Shown here piece by piece: positions 1-12,654 of a stretch of 64,000 nt of DNA. The notes beneath the pieces are model-generated. The model was not told the DNA's origin, made no database searches, and worked only from the letters and a program-made list of their open reading frames with translations. Each line of letters begins with the position of its first letter. Position 1 is the first letter of the stretch. Both the position numbers and the translations under genes were made by a program. The stretch is from Malus domestica (taxonomy: Eukaryota > Streptophyta > Magnoliopsida > Rosales > Rosaceae): positions 5,792,501-5,856,500 of the forward strand of contig NC_091673.1 of the NCBI RefSeq assembly GCF_042453785.1, read 5' to 3'.

Positions 1-1203
1 AATAATTTAGCTATATTTAAAAAATATAGGTAAATTATTTGGACATGTGTATTAGTAATAAATTTGCCCTGTATATGTAATGATACATGTAAAATAATTT
101 ACTTATAAAATAAAAAATGTTATTTGATTTCAAAATAAATTTATCTATATTTTATATAATAATATAGGTAAATTATTGCACACATATATATTAGTAGTAA
201 AATGTGGCCAATATATATAATAATGCATGAAAATAATTCACCTACAAATACATGAAATTTGATTAAAAAATAATATATCTACTACTTTTTGTTTATAAAT
301 TTCAATTTCTTTTTTTTTATATTACAAACATAATGTACCTACAATATAATTCACCTACAAATAAAGGAAATTTGATTAAAAAATAATATATCTACTACTT
401 TTTGTTTATAAATTTCAATTTCTTTTTTTTATATTACAAACATAATGTACCTACAATATAATTTACCTATTGTTTAATCTTATAAGAAAATAATGTATCT
501 ACAGTTTTATTTTTTATTTATTTTTTGTCGAATATCTACTGTTTTATTTTAGTAGAGATAATTTGTCTTGGTTTAATTCTTACGAAATAATTTAGGCACT
601 GTTTAACTTTACCAAAATAATGGAACTACTATTTTAATTTACCTACAAAATAAATGTTATTTGATTCAAAATTAATTTACTTATATTTTACATACAAATA
701 TAGATAAATTATTTTTAACAAGCATATATGATAACAAACAAAAAATGCCTAACGTATGTAATAATCTAGGTAAAATAATTTACCTACAACATAAAAGAAT
801 ATTAATTGGTTCTTTATTGTTTTTTATCCAACAATATTATTTGATGCAAAATAACTGATTGTACAAGGATTTTTTTTTTCATATGAAAAATGTGCCCATA
901 ATTGTTTATGAACATGGTTAAATTAATATATATATATATATATATATATTCCTAATATTTTCCATACAAGAAAGGTGAAATTTTCCATATGGGGTTAATT
1001 ACTAATCATAATTAGGGTAAGTAATAATATTTATTGACATAATTAGGGTTTTGTGGCATAAGTTGTAAATATGTGATAATAATTGGTTACATATTTGTCT
1101 ACATGGTACTCTATTTGAAATTTGGGTTTTATTTGGATATTTAATATTAGGTGGGTTTTTGTTTGGAAAATAAGAGTTTCAAGGGCCATTTTCTAAAGAA
1201 CCC
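1..1203 (-). mobile_element. Mutator-like non-autonomous element, copy A (cut by window edge)
   Basis: This is the reverse complement of the element at 37081-38678. The match runs from the GGGTTCTTTAGA end (here at 1203) through the tatata tract at 928-950 and the AT-rich body with repeated GGTAAATTATTT/AAATAATTTACC words. The other end lies outside the window, so no target duplication can be checked. No transposase reading frame is visible. The assignment rests on copies B and C, which have 9-bp flanking duplications. Confidence 0.75.
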
Positions 1204-4200
1204 TAAATTAAATTCTGAGTTAAGAAAAACATAGGTTTAGATAATTTATTCACATTGATGAAGCTTAGCTAGTTAATTACTTGCTGCTTTACAAAAGGAT
1301 TTAATTAAGTTTGTTTCGACAATGTGGATCCCTTGATCGATCCATGCTGTCGGAATCCACTTTCTAATTTAATTAAATGAATCTAATTAATCAATTCATA
1401 ATTAATTATGAATGGAACTTGCTAATTAATCAATTCATGCAACATGGAATTGCCTCATTAGGGCCAGCTAGCTAGGGTTTTTTTTTTTGGTGGGAGCCAT
1501 GAAGATTAATTTTGGACCACACGGATCCGTCACCAAATGCCAATTCGGATCCATATTCTTCTTCTTCCCCCACCAAAAAGGTCACCCATTAGACAAAATG
1601 CAGGTCCGCGGGTTTGGTGATCAACAATTGATAAACCTAATTTATTCACAATTAGCCCACCTCCTAGACCTATGCATGAAAAGTGACAAAAAAAACTTAA
1701 CTTTAATTAAAACATAAATCTGACGGGAAATAGGACAAATCGTGGAGCGCAATGACAATGCTATCAAACAATTTTAACCACACAAAATAAATACAGATGG
1801 TTTATCTTTATCCAAGATCATATACTTTTATTTTTCCACAACAGCAGCCATAGATGGTGCTGTTTACACCAGTAGATACAAATATATCATATGCTTTTTA
1901 TAGTGCCCTAACTCATATGAGCTTTGAGCAATAGGGTTTTTCAGGGTCCCTTGAGTATAATTCGATGGCAGTATATCGAACCCACGATGGTGACGTGACG
2001 CCTTCTCATTGGAGATAAAAAGGTGAAAACGTTTTGTTTTGTTTTGTTTTCTTTATACACTTTGGTTTTTTTAATAGAAATAGGAAGGTGGTGGTGTGGT
2101 GCCTCTGTGAATTTGGATTTTGTAGGCAATTTCTTTCCAACATTATTTATCCCTCCCATCATGATCAAGGCCAAGCAGTAAAGTGTGGGGATGATTAACA
2201 TGTTGCTATCATTCACCTATTATATACCACGCATATGTTGAAATTTAGATGTGGTAATTGACAATCATGCATCAACTGTTGAATTTTTGAGAAACTTGAG
2301 ATTACTGTAGACCATAGATCAATGAGCTAGAGATCACATGGGTACAACTCAAATAATTAGAGTAACTAGTGGCAAATGATTATTACTTTTTCCCAAGTAC
2401 AAATCAAGTTTTAAGATTCATGCTATTAAATTCGATCGATCACTCATTTTGAGAATGAAAATATTTGACCTATCACTTAAACTGTAAGCGATTATATCAA
2501 TATATAGCCATGTAATTTGTTTATCTTGAATTGTATATGAGGGAATGGAATTGCAAGGGCCCAACCCTCTTATTTTTCAGTGGTGAAAACTTGTCCGCAT
2601 GCTTCTTTTTCTCTAAACAAAATGGGATTTTAAAGTGAGGAATCCTAAGTATGAACCCTAAAGCCAAAATTTCTTTTTCTCTCTTAGTGCTCAAAAGTAA
2701 GAGGTTTGGAGGTGTAGGGAGCAGAATCTTGCTCTTTAGCTACTCTTTTTCTTGCGGAATTTTCAACTTTTTGAGGCCAATGACAAAGATAGAGGACCCT
2801 AAATATTCATCCTTTAAAGGTCATCTTTCGTTGTAAAAACCATATGCTCGTGGGGTTTCTGCAAAAGTCAGGCCCCTTAGACTAAAGGGTTCAAAAGCTA
2901 GAATGATGCTGAATATTTCAGATATCAGGTTTTGATTTTATGCTGAATGCAAGACACCACCATTCTCAAGTCCTTGAAATACTATCATTGTCCCCATCCC
3001 CCATACATGTAAGAGAATTAAATCAATTAAAAGAAAAGATTGTTCAAATTAAAATAGAAAATTGGGAAATCAGACAAAATTGCTGAAATGATAAGTTTTT
3101 TAGTATATCAGTATGTTATCGATATTTGATCGATAAGTCATCAATATGTCATTGGTCAAAATTGAAATTTGATTTTGGTAATCTAAGCCAATTTTTCAAG
3201 AAAATTTGATCGAAGACCCCTCCAACACCTGTAAAATTCATGTTGTGTCTCTTCAAAATGATCTTCCAGCTCAATCGAACAGATGACATGCAGATATATG
3301 TAAAAGTGGTATCTGTATGGGGAGGCCTAGTGCATGTGTTTGGCTTTATTTTTACAACTTGATCAAATCAAAATTGGAGAGGACTCTTTGGATGCCACGA
3401 AAAGAAGTTGAAAGGGGTAGGAGCTGATGTACGATGGCCGGTTGGCTATTATCGAGGGAGCGTGTGTGTCTGATATTTTTCTTCTTTCTTTTGCTTTTTT
3501 GATAGTGCCTGGAGCTGGACCTCCATTTTCAAGAGTGGAGACAAAAGGGTCGTCTGTTTAATCATCAATATACATTAAACAGCCATCATCTCTTCGTTTA
3601 GATCATATCATGTATATGCATCTTATTAATTATATATGTACACATAACAGAACACATTTTTGTTTTCTTGTCATAATTTGATCAAAAGCAAACAAAATGT
3701 CTTTTGCTATAGTTGAAATTAACGAGCATGTACTGAGGCATGATTGTCTCAAAACCTTATCAACAATGCATGTTAACAGTATGACAATTTAAAGTGTCGT
3801 ACTAAGTGATAAAAGAAAGTTATCGCACATATGAGGCTAAACAACTCACTAGACAAGTAGATTGCACAAAAGATTTGTTGAGCCATGGTTGTGTCAAAAC
3901 CCTAATCAACGATGCATGTTAACATTCTAACGTGTCATATATATTATGTGCCAAAATGAACTTACTAATTAACAAATCACTAGACAAGTAGATTGCATAA
4001 AAATACATTGAACGATCGTCTCACTCAATACCCTAATCAACGATGTGTGTAAACAATCTAACAATTTCACGTGTCATATATAGTGTGACAAAAGAAACTT
4101 ATCATACATATGAGACTAATTAATAAATCACTAGACAAGTAAATTGCATAAAGAATACTTAACCAAGTACGAATGGAAAATGTGACTTGAGTTTAGTAAG

Positions 4201-5384
4201 TAGTGTGCCTTAGCCGAAAAGGATGTTAGCCGAAAGCTTCTGCTCAGACTGCATTAAAAGAATAACCAGGACACAGACAAGATTAGAACATTGCCTAATT
4301 ATGTTTAGGTGTAGAACACCAACTGTGAAAGGTTGTGGTCGTTGAAAATTTTTAGGGGTAAAGGCATAGATCCCTTTTATCTTGGGTGCAAATTGAAATA
4401 TATACCCCTCATGGTTAACGACAATTAAAACTAGAATTCAAATATTTCCTGTTTTAATTTCGTTTTAGTTTCTTTATCCTCATGAACATGTTCTAGCTAC
4501 TTCTTAAGTGGCATGGCAGTTCTCCTCTCTGTCTTTGCATGTGGGAATATGTTACAGAAAGAAAAAGAAAAAGGGTGAATGCATATAAACAATTGATTCT
4601 AGTGCATTCCACTTCATTAACCCATGACGGAAAGAAGAAACAAAAAAATCTTTAAAGCGAAACGTCAAGAGCATGATAGAAGATTTGTATCTCAACCTTA
4701 TTAAGAATTCACTCGAAATTTTGTATTCAACTCTTCCTTATCAAAATATTGATTTTCGAAAAGAATCATAAAAAATGAGGGAAAAAAAACATAATGTATA
4801 GGATTTGGAATTGGATGTGAACTTATCCATAGACCAACAATCGCTAATTGGGGTGGATGCTTTTGTTTAGCAGAAAGCTTCCTCCAGAATGTTTGATTTA
4901 TTAATGCAAATTAAGTTGAAAAGAAAGTTCACATTGCTTGAGGATGAACGTGTTTAATTGTAGGCACAATTTTTAATGAGCATTAGGGATTAATACGAAG
5001 CACTTCTCTCTATGTTAATTGCCTTTTCCCATTTGACCGTCTCCTCCCAACGCGGTAGTAAACTAATAATTTAGAACTTTTGTGGTTTAAGCAAAGTACA
5101 ATAACATACAGGATCCAAAACTTTATTATTTTAAAGGTAAAAACTTTGTTATTTTCATTTTATTTTAAGTTTTTTGAGTTTCCTTTTGTATCCAAAACTT
5201 CTCTCACTTTACTACTTATTTTGTACGCACAATAACACATCTTTTCTTTGGTTTTATTTCCCTAAAAAAATTTCGTCTTTGCTACTGTCATGTGGAAAGA
5301 CTTGTGTAGTTGGCCCGGACTACGTCATTGATAGAGTAATCCTAAACAAAGCATGGAATATTAAAGTGGGGCTTATTCTCAATA
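1204..5384. other. Gene-free AT-rich DNA
   Basis: No reading frame here shows protein-like composition or a recognisable family. At 3720-4170 there are several diverged copies of a roughly 110-bp unit (words such as actagacaagtagattgcataaa and caacgatgcatgttaac), which looks like an old local tandem duplication. The rest is low-complexity or unrecognised sequence. Confidence 0.5.
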
Positions 5385-5640
5385 CGAAGAAAGTTGAGAT
5401 TTACTATAAAATCAATTGGTACTGTAGAGAGTAGTTTAACTTACTTATAAATCCATGCAAGGTTCATTCTCAACACGCCCTTCACATGTGGCGAATTTTC
5501 AACTCAAACACTTGAGCAACACAAATGAGATGGCATGGAGTGCATGTAATCATTGAGCTTCAAACGTGAGACAACCCACTCTAATACTGAGATTCCACCA
5601 TAAAACGAATTAGTAATATGAGGAATAACTCAACTTACAT
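5385..5640. repeat. Dispersed repeat (family also at 12655-13205)
   Basis: The segment shares long stretches with 12655-12944 and 13155-13205. Shared words include the phrase around ataaaatcaattgg, aacttacttataa-tccatgcaagg and cattctcaacacg. Both copies contain the phrase twice in direct orientation. The family is unidentified; it may be an LTR or TRIM remnant. It ends about 170 bp upstream of the PRIN2 start, so it may lie in that promoter. Confidence 0.55.
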
Positions 5641-5808
5641 AGAGGCCCATAAGATCTGAAACCCAAGCCTAAGCCAGCGATCTTAAAATGCTGGCCCATT
5701 ACAATTCTACGACAAAGCCAACCGGCCCAATTCAAATAATATTGCAGTGGTTTTGATTTCGTTAGAATCATATCCGCCATTCTGAATGTCGTTGTGTACT
5801 CCTTAACA

Positions 5809-8008
5809 ATGGCGCTCCACAAACCCTGTGGCTGTGGCCCTCTCGTTTCGAGCCCAGCACTTACTCCTCCCTCCAAAACCCCAATGTCCACCGTTATTCA
5901 TATTCTTCGTCCGCCACTAAAACCCATATTCAGAAACTCCGCCGTAAAGCCGCCGAGAGCCACGGCGGCGACGCCCCAGAAGTATGTTTATCCTGACCCA
6001 ATTCCCCAGTTCGCAGAATCTGTAAGTATGCTTGAGAATTTATGCCTTTTTTGTGGAGTTGATCTGAATGCATGTTTATGTTGTGTTATTAGCTCGACTT
6101 GTTTGTTGCAGGAGACTCAGAAGTTCAGGGCAGAGCTTTCCAGGAGGTTAGTTAAGGAGAAGGAGACTTTTGGGCATGACCTCCATAGTGTGGTAGACGT
6201 CTGTGCAGAGGTTTGTTATTCATATATCTAATGGGTTTTCTTTTCCCGTTTTCTGTGGTGAACAGTTGACTGATAAAAATGATAACATTAGTCGTGTAAT
6301 TTGAGGGAGTTGTGTCCTAACGTAACAAAACCATATGCCGCCATGTTAGCTTCTAGGCTCATAGTTATGAATTTGAGGGTAGCTAATAGAATGCCATTGT
6401 TTCACCAATTTGGAGTTGCAAATGATTGATGCACCCGCTCTCGTAGCTCAAGTAGATAAGAGTATTCATCCTACAACTAAAGACCCGAGTTCGAAATTTT
6501 GGATCCCTTACCCAATTTTGCTTGTATAATAAAAAGGTTGATGAACAATGAATATGTACATGAGTCTATGAGCAGTAGCTGGCCCATCCAGTACAAGAAA
6601 TAGGCCTTGGTTGTGAACTTCTGGTGCACTCAAAACTCTCTAGGGCAAAATTACTGGGCTTGGACTTCAGATTCCGGCCTATTCTAGTGAGGAGTTAAGA
6701 GAGAGAATATAATTATGATATGGTAATGAGAACATTCGGATTCTGCATCATAGAGCAAGTGGGTTCTTTTCTTCATGTTTGGTTTACATTTATTATTCTG
6801 GACTTCCTGGTGGCCGGTGGAGACATAGATTTTGATTACCTATTTGACATGTGGTCCTAGCATTCATGGCATCTGTGGTCTGGTGATCTGCGTGTTGGAT
6901 TTGATTTCTGACTCACTTATGGATAGGTCTAGTCACCTAATTTTTCCAACCCACTGGTACTATGTGATTTGTGAAGATTGGAAAAACTGTCTACTTTTAT
7001 TACACAAGTAACGTACTAACGTGTATAATTATATACAAATATGAACAAGGACCTGTAATCTGAAACTGACCCTTCATTCTAAGAGGAGTGCATTTTTTCG
7101 GTCACCACATAACCTGGCGTATTGATTGTCGTTAGTGTGATTTAACGGCAATCAATGTGGTGGGGAAAAATGTTTCCTTCGAAGTGTGTATGGCAACAAT
7201 GTAATGAACAACGTACGAAATAGAATTGGTTATCAGACGAGCCCTATTTTTGAAGTTGTGATGTCTTTTGGAATGATGGTTTTATTGGCACCGAAAATAT
7301 TGATCTGGAATCCCTCTCCCCCTTTTAATTTCAAATTCAAGCCGTGCGCGGCTGGAGGGGGAAAGGGATGAGGGATTCCTCTTCAAATTTTAATTTTTTT
7401 TCCCAATTGTATGATAAAAGAGTTTTGCCTGGGGGCCTAAGGAGTTGTAACTTTTATGGTGCAAGCCAACCCTTTTATGTGAATCGGATGTTTCCTTTCT
7501 TTTCTAATTTCTATGGCGTGTGAGTGAGCCAGTGAGGCTATGAGTTTTGCCTGACTTGTAAAACAGTACAATAATTGAGCCTTTGGACAAAAATCTGACC
7601 TCACTCCCCTGTACTATTTTCCAGACAGCTTCCATCAAATAGTTCTTTCCATCTTTGCACGTTAACCTTCTGGCAAATGTTGTCTTATTCCTACCTACAA
7701 TTTCAATATGTGGTGCATTAAAACTCGGGTGCAGAGGATAGAACACACTCGTTTGATACTATTTGAATCACTCAGAATTCAATTAACTAATTTAACCTCT
7801 TGTTTCAAACCAGATATTCAGTGAATTCTTGCACAGGGAGTATGGAGGACCCGGGACATTGTTGGTAGAGCCTTTCACTGATATGTTGGTTGCTCTGAAG
7901 GAGAAGGAATTACCTGGAGCACCTTTGGCTGCAAGAACATCTCTGTTATGGGCTCAAAGCTACCTCGATCGAGACTGGGAAACTTGGAACTCGAAAACAC
8001 CGAAATGA
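5809..8008 (+). CDS. PRIN2: PLASTID REDOX INSENSITIVE 2 (PRIN2), chloroplastic
   Basis: Three exons are proposed: 5809-6021, 6112-6210 and 7814-8008. All introns are phase 0 GT/AG, giving 168 residues. An N-terminal region of about 50 residues rich in Ser, Pro, Ala and basic residues fits a plastid transit peptide. The mature part has the family core: YPDPIPQFAE, then RRLVKEKETFGHDL, VVDVCAEIF, EYGGPGTLLVEPF, LPGAPLAARTSLLWAQ and a C-terminal DRDWETWN. PRIN2 is known in Arabidopsis as a small nucleoid protein that supports plastid-encoded RNA polymerase and redox-linked plastid gene expression. The start at 5809 is chosen over the in-frame upstream reading because it is the first ATG giving a transit-like N terminus. 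Intron 2 is 1.6 kb and holds a SINE-like insertion. The gene is tail to tail with the PADRE gene. Confidence 0.93.
6428..6545 (+). mobile_element. tRNA-derived SINE-like insertion in PRIN2 intron 2
   Basis: The sequence has a polymerase III A-box-like word (tagctcaagtagataagag) and, about 45 bp later, a B-box-like word (gagttcgaaat). It ends in ttttgcttgtataataaaaagg. A segment at 54985-55080 shares the B-box-like part (gggttcgaatccc) and the ttttgcttgtat tail. No target duplication was resolved. It is not a functional tRNA, because no cloverleaf can be drawn. Confidence 0.45.
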
Positions 8009-8177
8009 TGTATCATTTTTGTAATCCACACAAATTTAACTTTTGGTTTTGTATTTCTCCAGATCATTTATATTTCAAACACAAAAAAATGGGGAAGAGA
8101 CCCATTGGCTACCAGGAAACTCACACTTCTAATACAATGTCAGATTCAGCGCTTTTTTTCTGTGTGTTGCTATACAG

Positions 8178-8420
8178 ATGGATTATTGCTTTCAACATGG
8201 GATCCATTTTTGCACTCTATTGTCTACTCTGCATTCTGTTCGCTATCGAAGTTTGGAAACCGCTGATCAGTTTACGCCCTCGGAGATGCTCTGCAACGAG
8301 GGGCGCCAAGACTTGGACCTCAGTGCGGCAGCAGCAGCAGCGGCAGCAGCAGCAGCGGCAGCAGCGGCAGCATTCGCTGATGATGTCCTTGATCGGTGCC
8401 TTTCGCGTTTTGAAGCCTGA
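8178..8420 (+). other. ORF with 17-residue alanine run, unassigned
   Basis: An 80-codon frame beginning just after a splice-acceptor-like sequence (gttgctatacag) contains a GCA/GCG microsatellite at about 8325-8375 encoding 17 alanines, followed by a short tail ending in FEA and a stop. It starts 170 bp after the PRIN2 stop and ends about 80 bp before the PADRE stop on the other strand. It could be an alternative last exon of PRIN2, 3' UTR, or chance. The complementary strand also reads as poly-Ala, as expected for this repeat. No family is recognised. Confidence 0.2.
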
Positions 8421-8496
8421 ATTACCACACAGCTAAGCATTAGTATTACAGACCGATAACAGAAGTTTGTCGATACAAACAGATGAGAAGGGTTGT

Positions 8497-9053
8497 TCAA
8501 CTTCTACATACATGCTTGTTATTCTCCTTCTCATCAGATTTCACTTCTGCTGCTGCCTCTTCGCAACCCGAATTCTCCTTCCCTTGCCCAGTTCGCAACT
8601 TCTCGAGCAATTCGAGCTGCTGTTTCTTCTTTTTCGCCTTCAAAACCTTCTTAACCTCTACAAATACCACCCAAAAAAAAACACAAACATCAACACACAG
8701 AAACTTTCAAAACCCGACAACAACCCGACAACAACCTCAAAAAACATGAACACAAAGACCATACCTTGAGCAGTAACCAGCCGGTAGGCATGGCCGAGAG
8801 CGAGAGTTTCGTTTGGCCGAAGAAGCTTGACGCGAGTGAAGCGCACCGCTTTGCCGTGCTCTTCCTCGTGATTCTCTGCTACTTGTTCGTGATCTTGTTC
8901 GGAAACCGGCAACGGAATGATGAGGGAAACGTAGTGACCGGGGTTCAACCTCATCACCTCACTCGCACTTATAGGCCAATACATCCTCTCTAGCTTCCCA
9001 CTCGGATGCTGTATCACCAGAGCTGCTGCATCAATGGCTTGACAGTTCCCCAT
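8497..9053 (-). CDS. PADRE (DUF4228) domain protein
   Basis: Two exons, 9053-8765 and 8657-8497, are joined by a short GT/AG intron and give 149 residues. The N terminus MGNCQA leads into the PADRE pattern: AALVIQHPSGKLERMYWPIS, SEVMRLNPGHYVSL, then VRFTRVKLLRPNETLALGHAYRLVTAQEV. The second exon is Lys/Glu-rich (KKVLKAKKKKQQLELLEKL) and ends in VCRS. PADRE genes are plant-specific small proteins; many respond to pathogens or abiotic stress, and their biochemical role is unknown. Gly2 and Cys4 make N-myristoylation or palmitoylation possible (inference). The 5' leader at 9054-9180 is a long CT-rich tract on the mRNA strand. In Arabidopsis a homologue sits beside PRIN2 and a NAT gene, as here. 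Confidence 0.88.
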
Positions 9054-9180
9054 CTCTCTCTCTAGACCCTCTCTCTCTCCAGAAACTTACGAAAGAAGAC
9101 GACGACGACGAAGATAGAGAGATAAGGAGGAAGAAGAAGAAATAGAAGAAGAAATAGAAGAGGAAGAAGAAGGAAGTCAC

Positions 9181-11420
9181 TTTCTGTACAGCTCTCCTCC
9201 CATAAGTTCACAACCCACAAACCCAAAGATATAAGCAAAGGTTTACCATGTTTCCCCGTCTCTCTCTCACTTCCCCAACCAACTCATGCTGCGTGCTTTA
9301 GTTTAAAACCTAATTGACACTGAAACATGTCCAAGCAACGAGAGATTTTTCAATGATCGGCACACGAGATGGTATCACTATATAAATAGTATGATATATG
9401 TGTTAAAAGGTTAATAACTTAAAAAATAAAATTTTCAACCACTTACTTAAAAACAAGTAGTGTACTACTCGTGTTCCCGTTACAACATAAAATTTCTCCC
9501 AAGCAACAATGCCGATTATTTTAATTAGTACTAACAGTGATTATGAGCTTAGTAGCAAGGGGGCACCGGCTTGGTGATTACGAAGCGAGTTTACTGCCAC
9601 GTGGAGAGATGTTATATGGTAGTGGTTTGGAAGGACACGCTCGGGGGTATCGACGGGGTCAAGGTTTAGGGACTTAGGAAAAACCGAAGCTACTAATTAA
9701 TGTGAGAAAAGTATTATGTGACCAAGGCGGCAGATGGGGCAGGGCGTGCGTGTGCTAAGATTCTTTTGCTTTGAGTATGGACAGTCGACTACGACATCCC
9801 ATCACACACTATCTTGGTGAGGTTCTAACTTTGTGTTTGGTTGCCAAGAAAATGGGAGGAAAGATGGATTCCGGAATGTGAAAAATTCAGAGCGATCGGA
9901 GCTCTTTATACACGTTGCGTCCACTGCTAATCATGCATGATTTATTTTGTGTAATTAACTTTTGAAATTCTGTATGAGGAGGGTAGTACTCATTCAACAT
10001 GGGGGCTGCTAGCTATGCGTAAAAAGCAACCCACTAATGTGTGTTTAGGGCGGGAAATATTATTAAGCACTATGCACAACTTTTCGTACAAGCTTCAGTG
10101 TCCAACGCAATTTTGAGTAGGATTGGATCAAAGTGATACCTAAAAATACTTAATTAGATATGTGAGCGTTCATACTGGCAATTTTCATTTTATTTATTAA
10201 ATTATCTACTTGCTCATCTTTATTTTTTGTTCTATTTCTAAAATTATATTCTCACAATTAGAATTACGAAAATCTAGGTGATTATTTTCATATCACGTTG
10301 CATGATGATGATACCTAAAGATAAAAATTTGGGTAAAGTAGCCTCATTAGTCGAATGATCAGACATTTTCACAAAGAAATAAATTCGGTTGTATTCATGT
10401 AATAATAGACGCCATACAAATACATATTTTAATATTGTAATCGACTGTTCAAACTGTCCTACTAAATATTTTCACTACTTAAAACATAAAAATGAGTCGT
10501 AAGTTTTCGTTTATAATTCAAAATATGTAACCCACTTTCTAATTTGACTTCTAATGGTTTGGTCATGGTTACTATTCCAAAGAATGAGAACTTAGGTCGT
10601 AGACATGCATGTACAACAAAAACAATCGTTTCAACCCCCTAATAAACTTATAATTCTTTGTATTAAGGATTAAGATGAAAATATCACATCTTACCCACAG
10701 AAAAAGATGATTACTGAAGTCGACTGCCATATCAAATCATGTTTAAAATTTTGGGAGCAAATTCTGACACGAGACATAACAAATTTACAATTGTTGTCAC
10801 ATAGTCGATTTGGAACCCTAAATCAGCTACACAAGCCAAACGTAAAATTTGACCAAATGAAGAACGAAAATTGTACAATTTTCTGGTCTGTATATTAAAA
10901 ATATTTATCCTTGGATAATGAGCAAAAATCCTGACCAAGTTAAGAGACAAGTGTTAATCTTTCTGACAGTCTTTGACAATTAATGTAAATCTGGTTTAAT
11001 TAAGCTATATAAACATGAGATTAATAAACATCCCTTTTGGCTAATGTCAGTATGTGTATGCCATGCGAGGTGTTGGGAGATTTTTTATTTTTGCTCAAAT
11101 ATTATATGAAAAAAGGACTATTTCTTGTTCAATGTAGGAGTTGACACCCAATTCATTTAAATACAAAATGGCCTTAACTTCTTATGGCGTTGGTTGTGAC
11201 AGTCATTAATTTTTAATAATTGGTTTTTATTAAATTATAAATCCCTTCACTTCTTATAATCTTGGACGGCTTTAAATATAAGAAGTGGATGGGTTTCAAA
11301 TTTTTCAATAATAATTAATAATATTGATGTTCATAGATTGCAGTTTGTGGGGGCGGCAAGGCAAAGATTAGGTCCTGAATGTCTGTTCCTCCTTTCGTTG
11401 GCCCTTAAACATTCTTGAAA
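9181..11420. other. Intergenic DNA upstream of the PADRE gene
   Basis: No supported gene was found. The first few hundred bases probably hold the promoter of the minus-strand PADRE gene. The remainder is AT-rich and unrecognised. The short overlapping frames at 10707-10950 on both strands have no coding character. Confidence 0.5.
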
Positions 11421-11718
11421 GACTAATGTTATTCATACCATGTTTTTATATCACATTTCTATATTATTTTGGGTGGCATCTGATGTGGACAGCCACATCA
11501 TTTGAAAAATTTACAAAACCCAAGGAAATGAAGAAGAAAGACTTCTCGTATACCACAATCATTATTTAATTAACTAGTTTTTCTTAATTATTAGTTTATT
11601 AAATAATGAACTAAATTTAAAAATCTGATTCATTCAAATGATATGGTTGTTCGCATCAAATGCCACCTAAGGTGGTATGAAAATATGGTACAAAAACATG
11701 GTATGAGTAACATTACTC
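11421..11718. mobile_element. Mutator-like MITE, 298 bp
   Basis: Long terminal inverted repeats run GACTAATGTTATTCATACC at the left and, inverted, GAGTAATGTTACTCATACC at the right. The similarity extends about 80 bp inward through the GGTGGCAT-TGATG block. The element is flanked by a 9-bp near-duplication, TTCTTGAAA at 11412-11420 and TTTTTGAAA at 11719-11727. Nine-base target duplications and long TIRs are typical of Mutator-type elements. There is no coding capacity. Confidence 0.75.
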
Positions 11719-11727
11719 TTTTTGAAA

Positions 11728-12654
11728 TCATGAACTTAAAAATGTTGTCTAGTATTAAGGAATACATTTTTATATCTAATTAAAGTTTAAACCTTTGTCT
11801 ACAACCAGTGGATTCTGACAGGGTCTTGTGTAATTGGTGTAGGGTTTTGTTCATCTTGTTCTTTTCTTCTTGTTATTTACAAATGGGTTTCAATGTGTCT
11901 TTCTCCACATTCTTCCCCCCACCATAATACTAAACACAAACTATCCATTCTAACTAAATTTTTAAATTTATGCTCTTTAAACAATGGATCGAATCGGAGT
12001 GTCAAAGATCCAAACGACATTAGGGTAACAAAAAAGGACAATTAAGTAAAGAAGAGGAACTGTAACTGATGTCACTTGGTTTCCGTTTTTGTTCATGCAT
12101 CAGGATCATCTTCGATCGAATACGGAGTCAGTACAATTTTTACGGAGGAACTATAATTAATTGTATTTTAATTAGGAAAAGCTTATGATTGAAGGTACAC
12201 CCTCTCTGATGCATAGATTTTTCAGTGTGCCCGATACACAATTTGATACACTAAGTATCGTAATACAAGTGATTATACAGCGACATTTGGTATACCGAAT
12301 CGTTTTCTTAACATTCTGAAACATTTATCTCTAACGAGCCTAATCCTCAACGGCTTCTCTTTCACGGAGATAGCAGAGCGAGAAAAAAAAATTTAAATAA
12401 AAAAAAAGGCCCCAACCCCCTCCCCCTGCCCCCGGCTCCTATTTTGGGATGGGGTCAGTTGCAACTCCCCTTACTTGCCAATTTCAACTACTTCTTTCTC
12501 ATCTCATCTGAGCTTGTTTTAGTTCTAGGCTTTTAAGCTCTTCTCTTCCTCAGATGTTCTTCACATCGTCAATCATCCACCGCCAACCTCTACTACTAGG
12601 CCCATCGGGTGCTTCTCTTCCTTGGCACACTTTAGTGTTAGGAAGTTATTAATA
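11728..12654. other. Gene-free intergenic DNA
   Basis: No supported gene was found. A segment at about 12205-12300 (ttttcagtgtgcccgatacac... tataccgaat) resembles one at 31850-31980 (ttttcagtgtgcagtgaacacggtcc... atcgaaccgtg), so both may be remnants of one MITE family. A short A-run and a C-rich stretch lie at 12385-12440. Confidence 0.4.

Noticed and set aside
1487-1717. 76-codon plus-strand frame
   Set aside because: No domain, no splice context, low-complexity AT-rich surroundings; likely chance.
6440-6515. Possible tRNA gene
   Set aside because: A- and B-box-like words are present but no acceptor or anticodon stem can be formed; called SINE-like instead.
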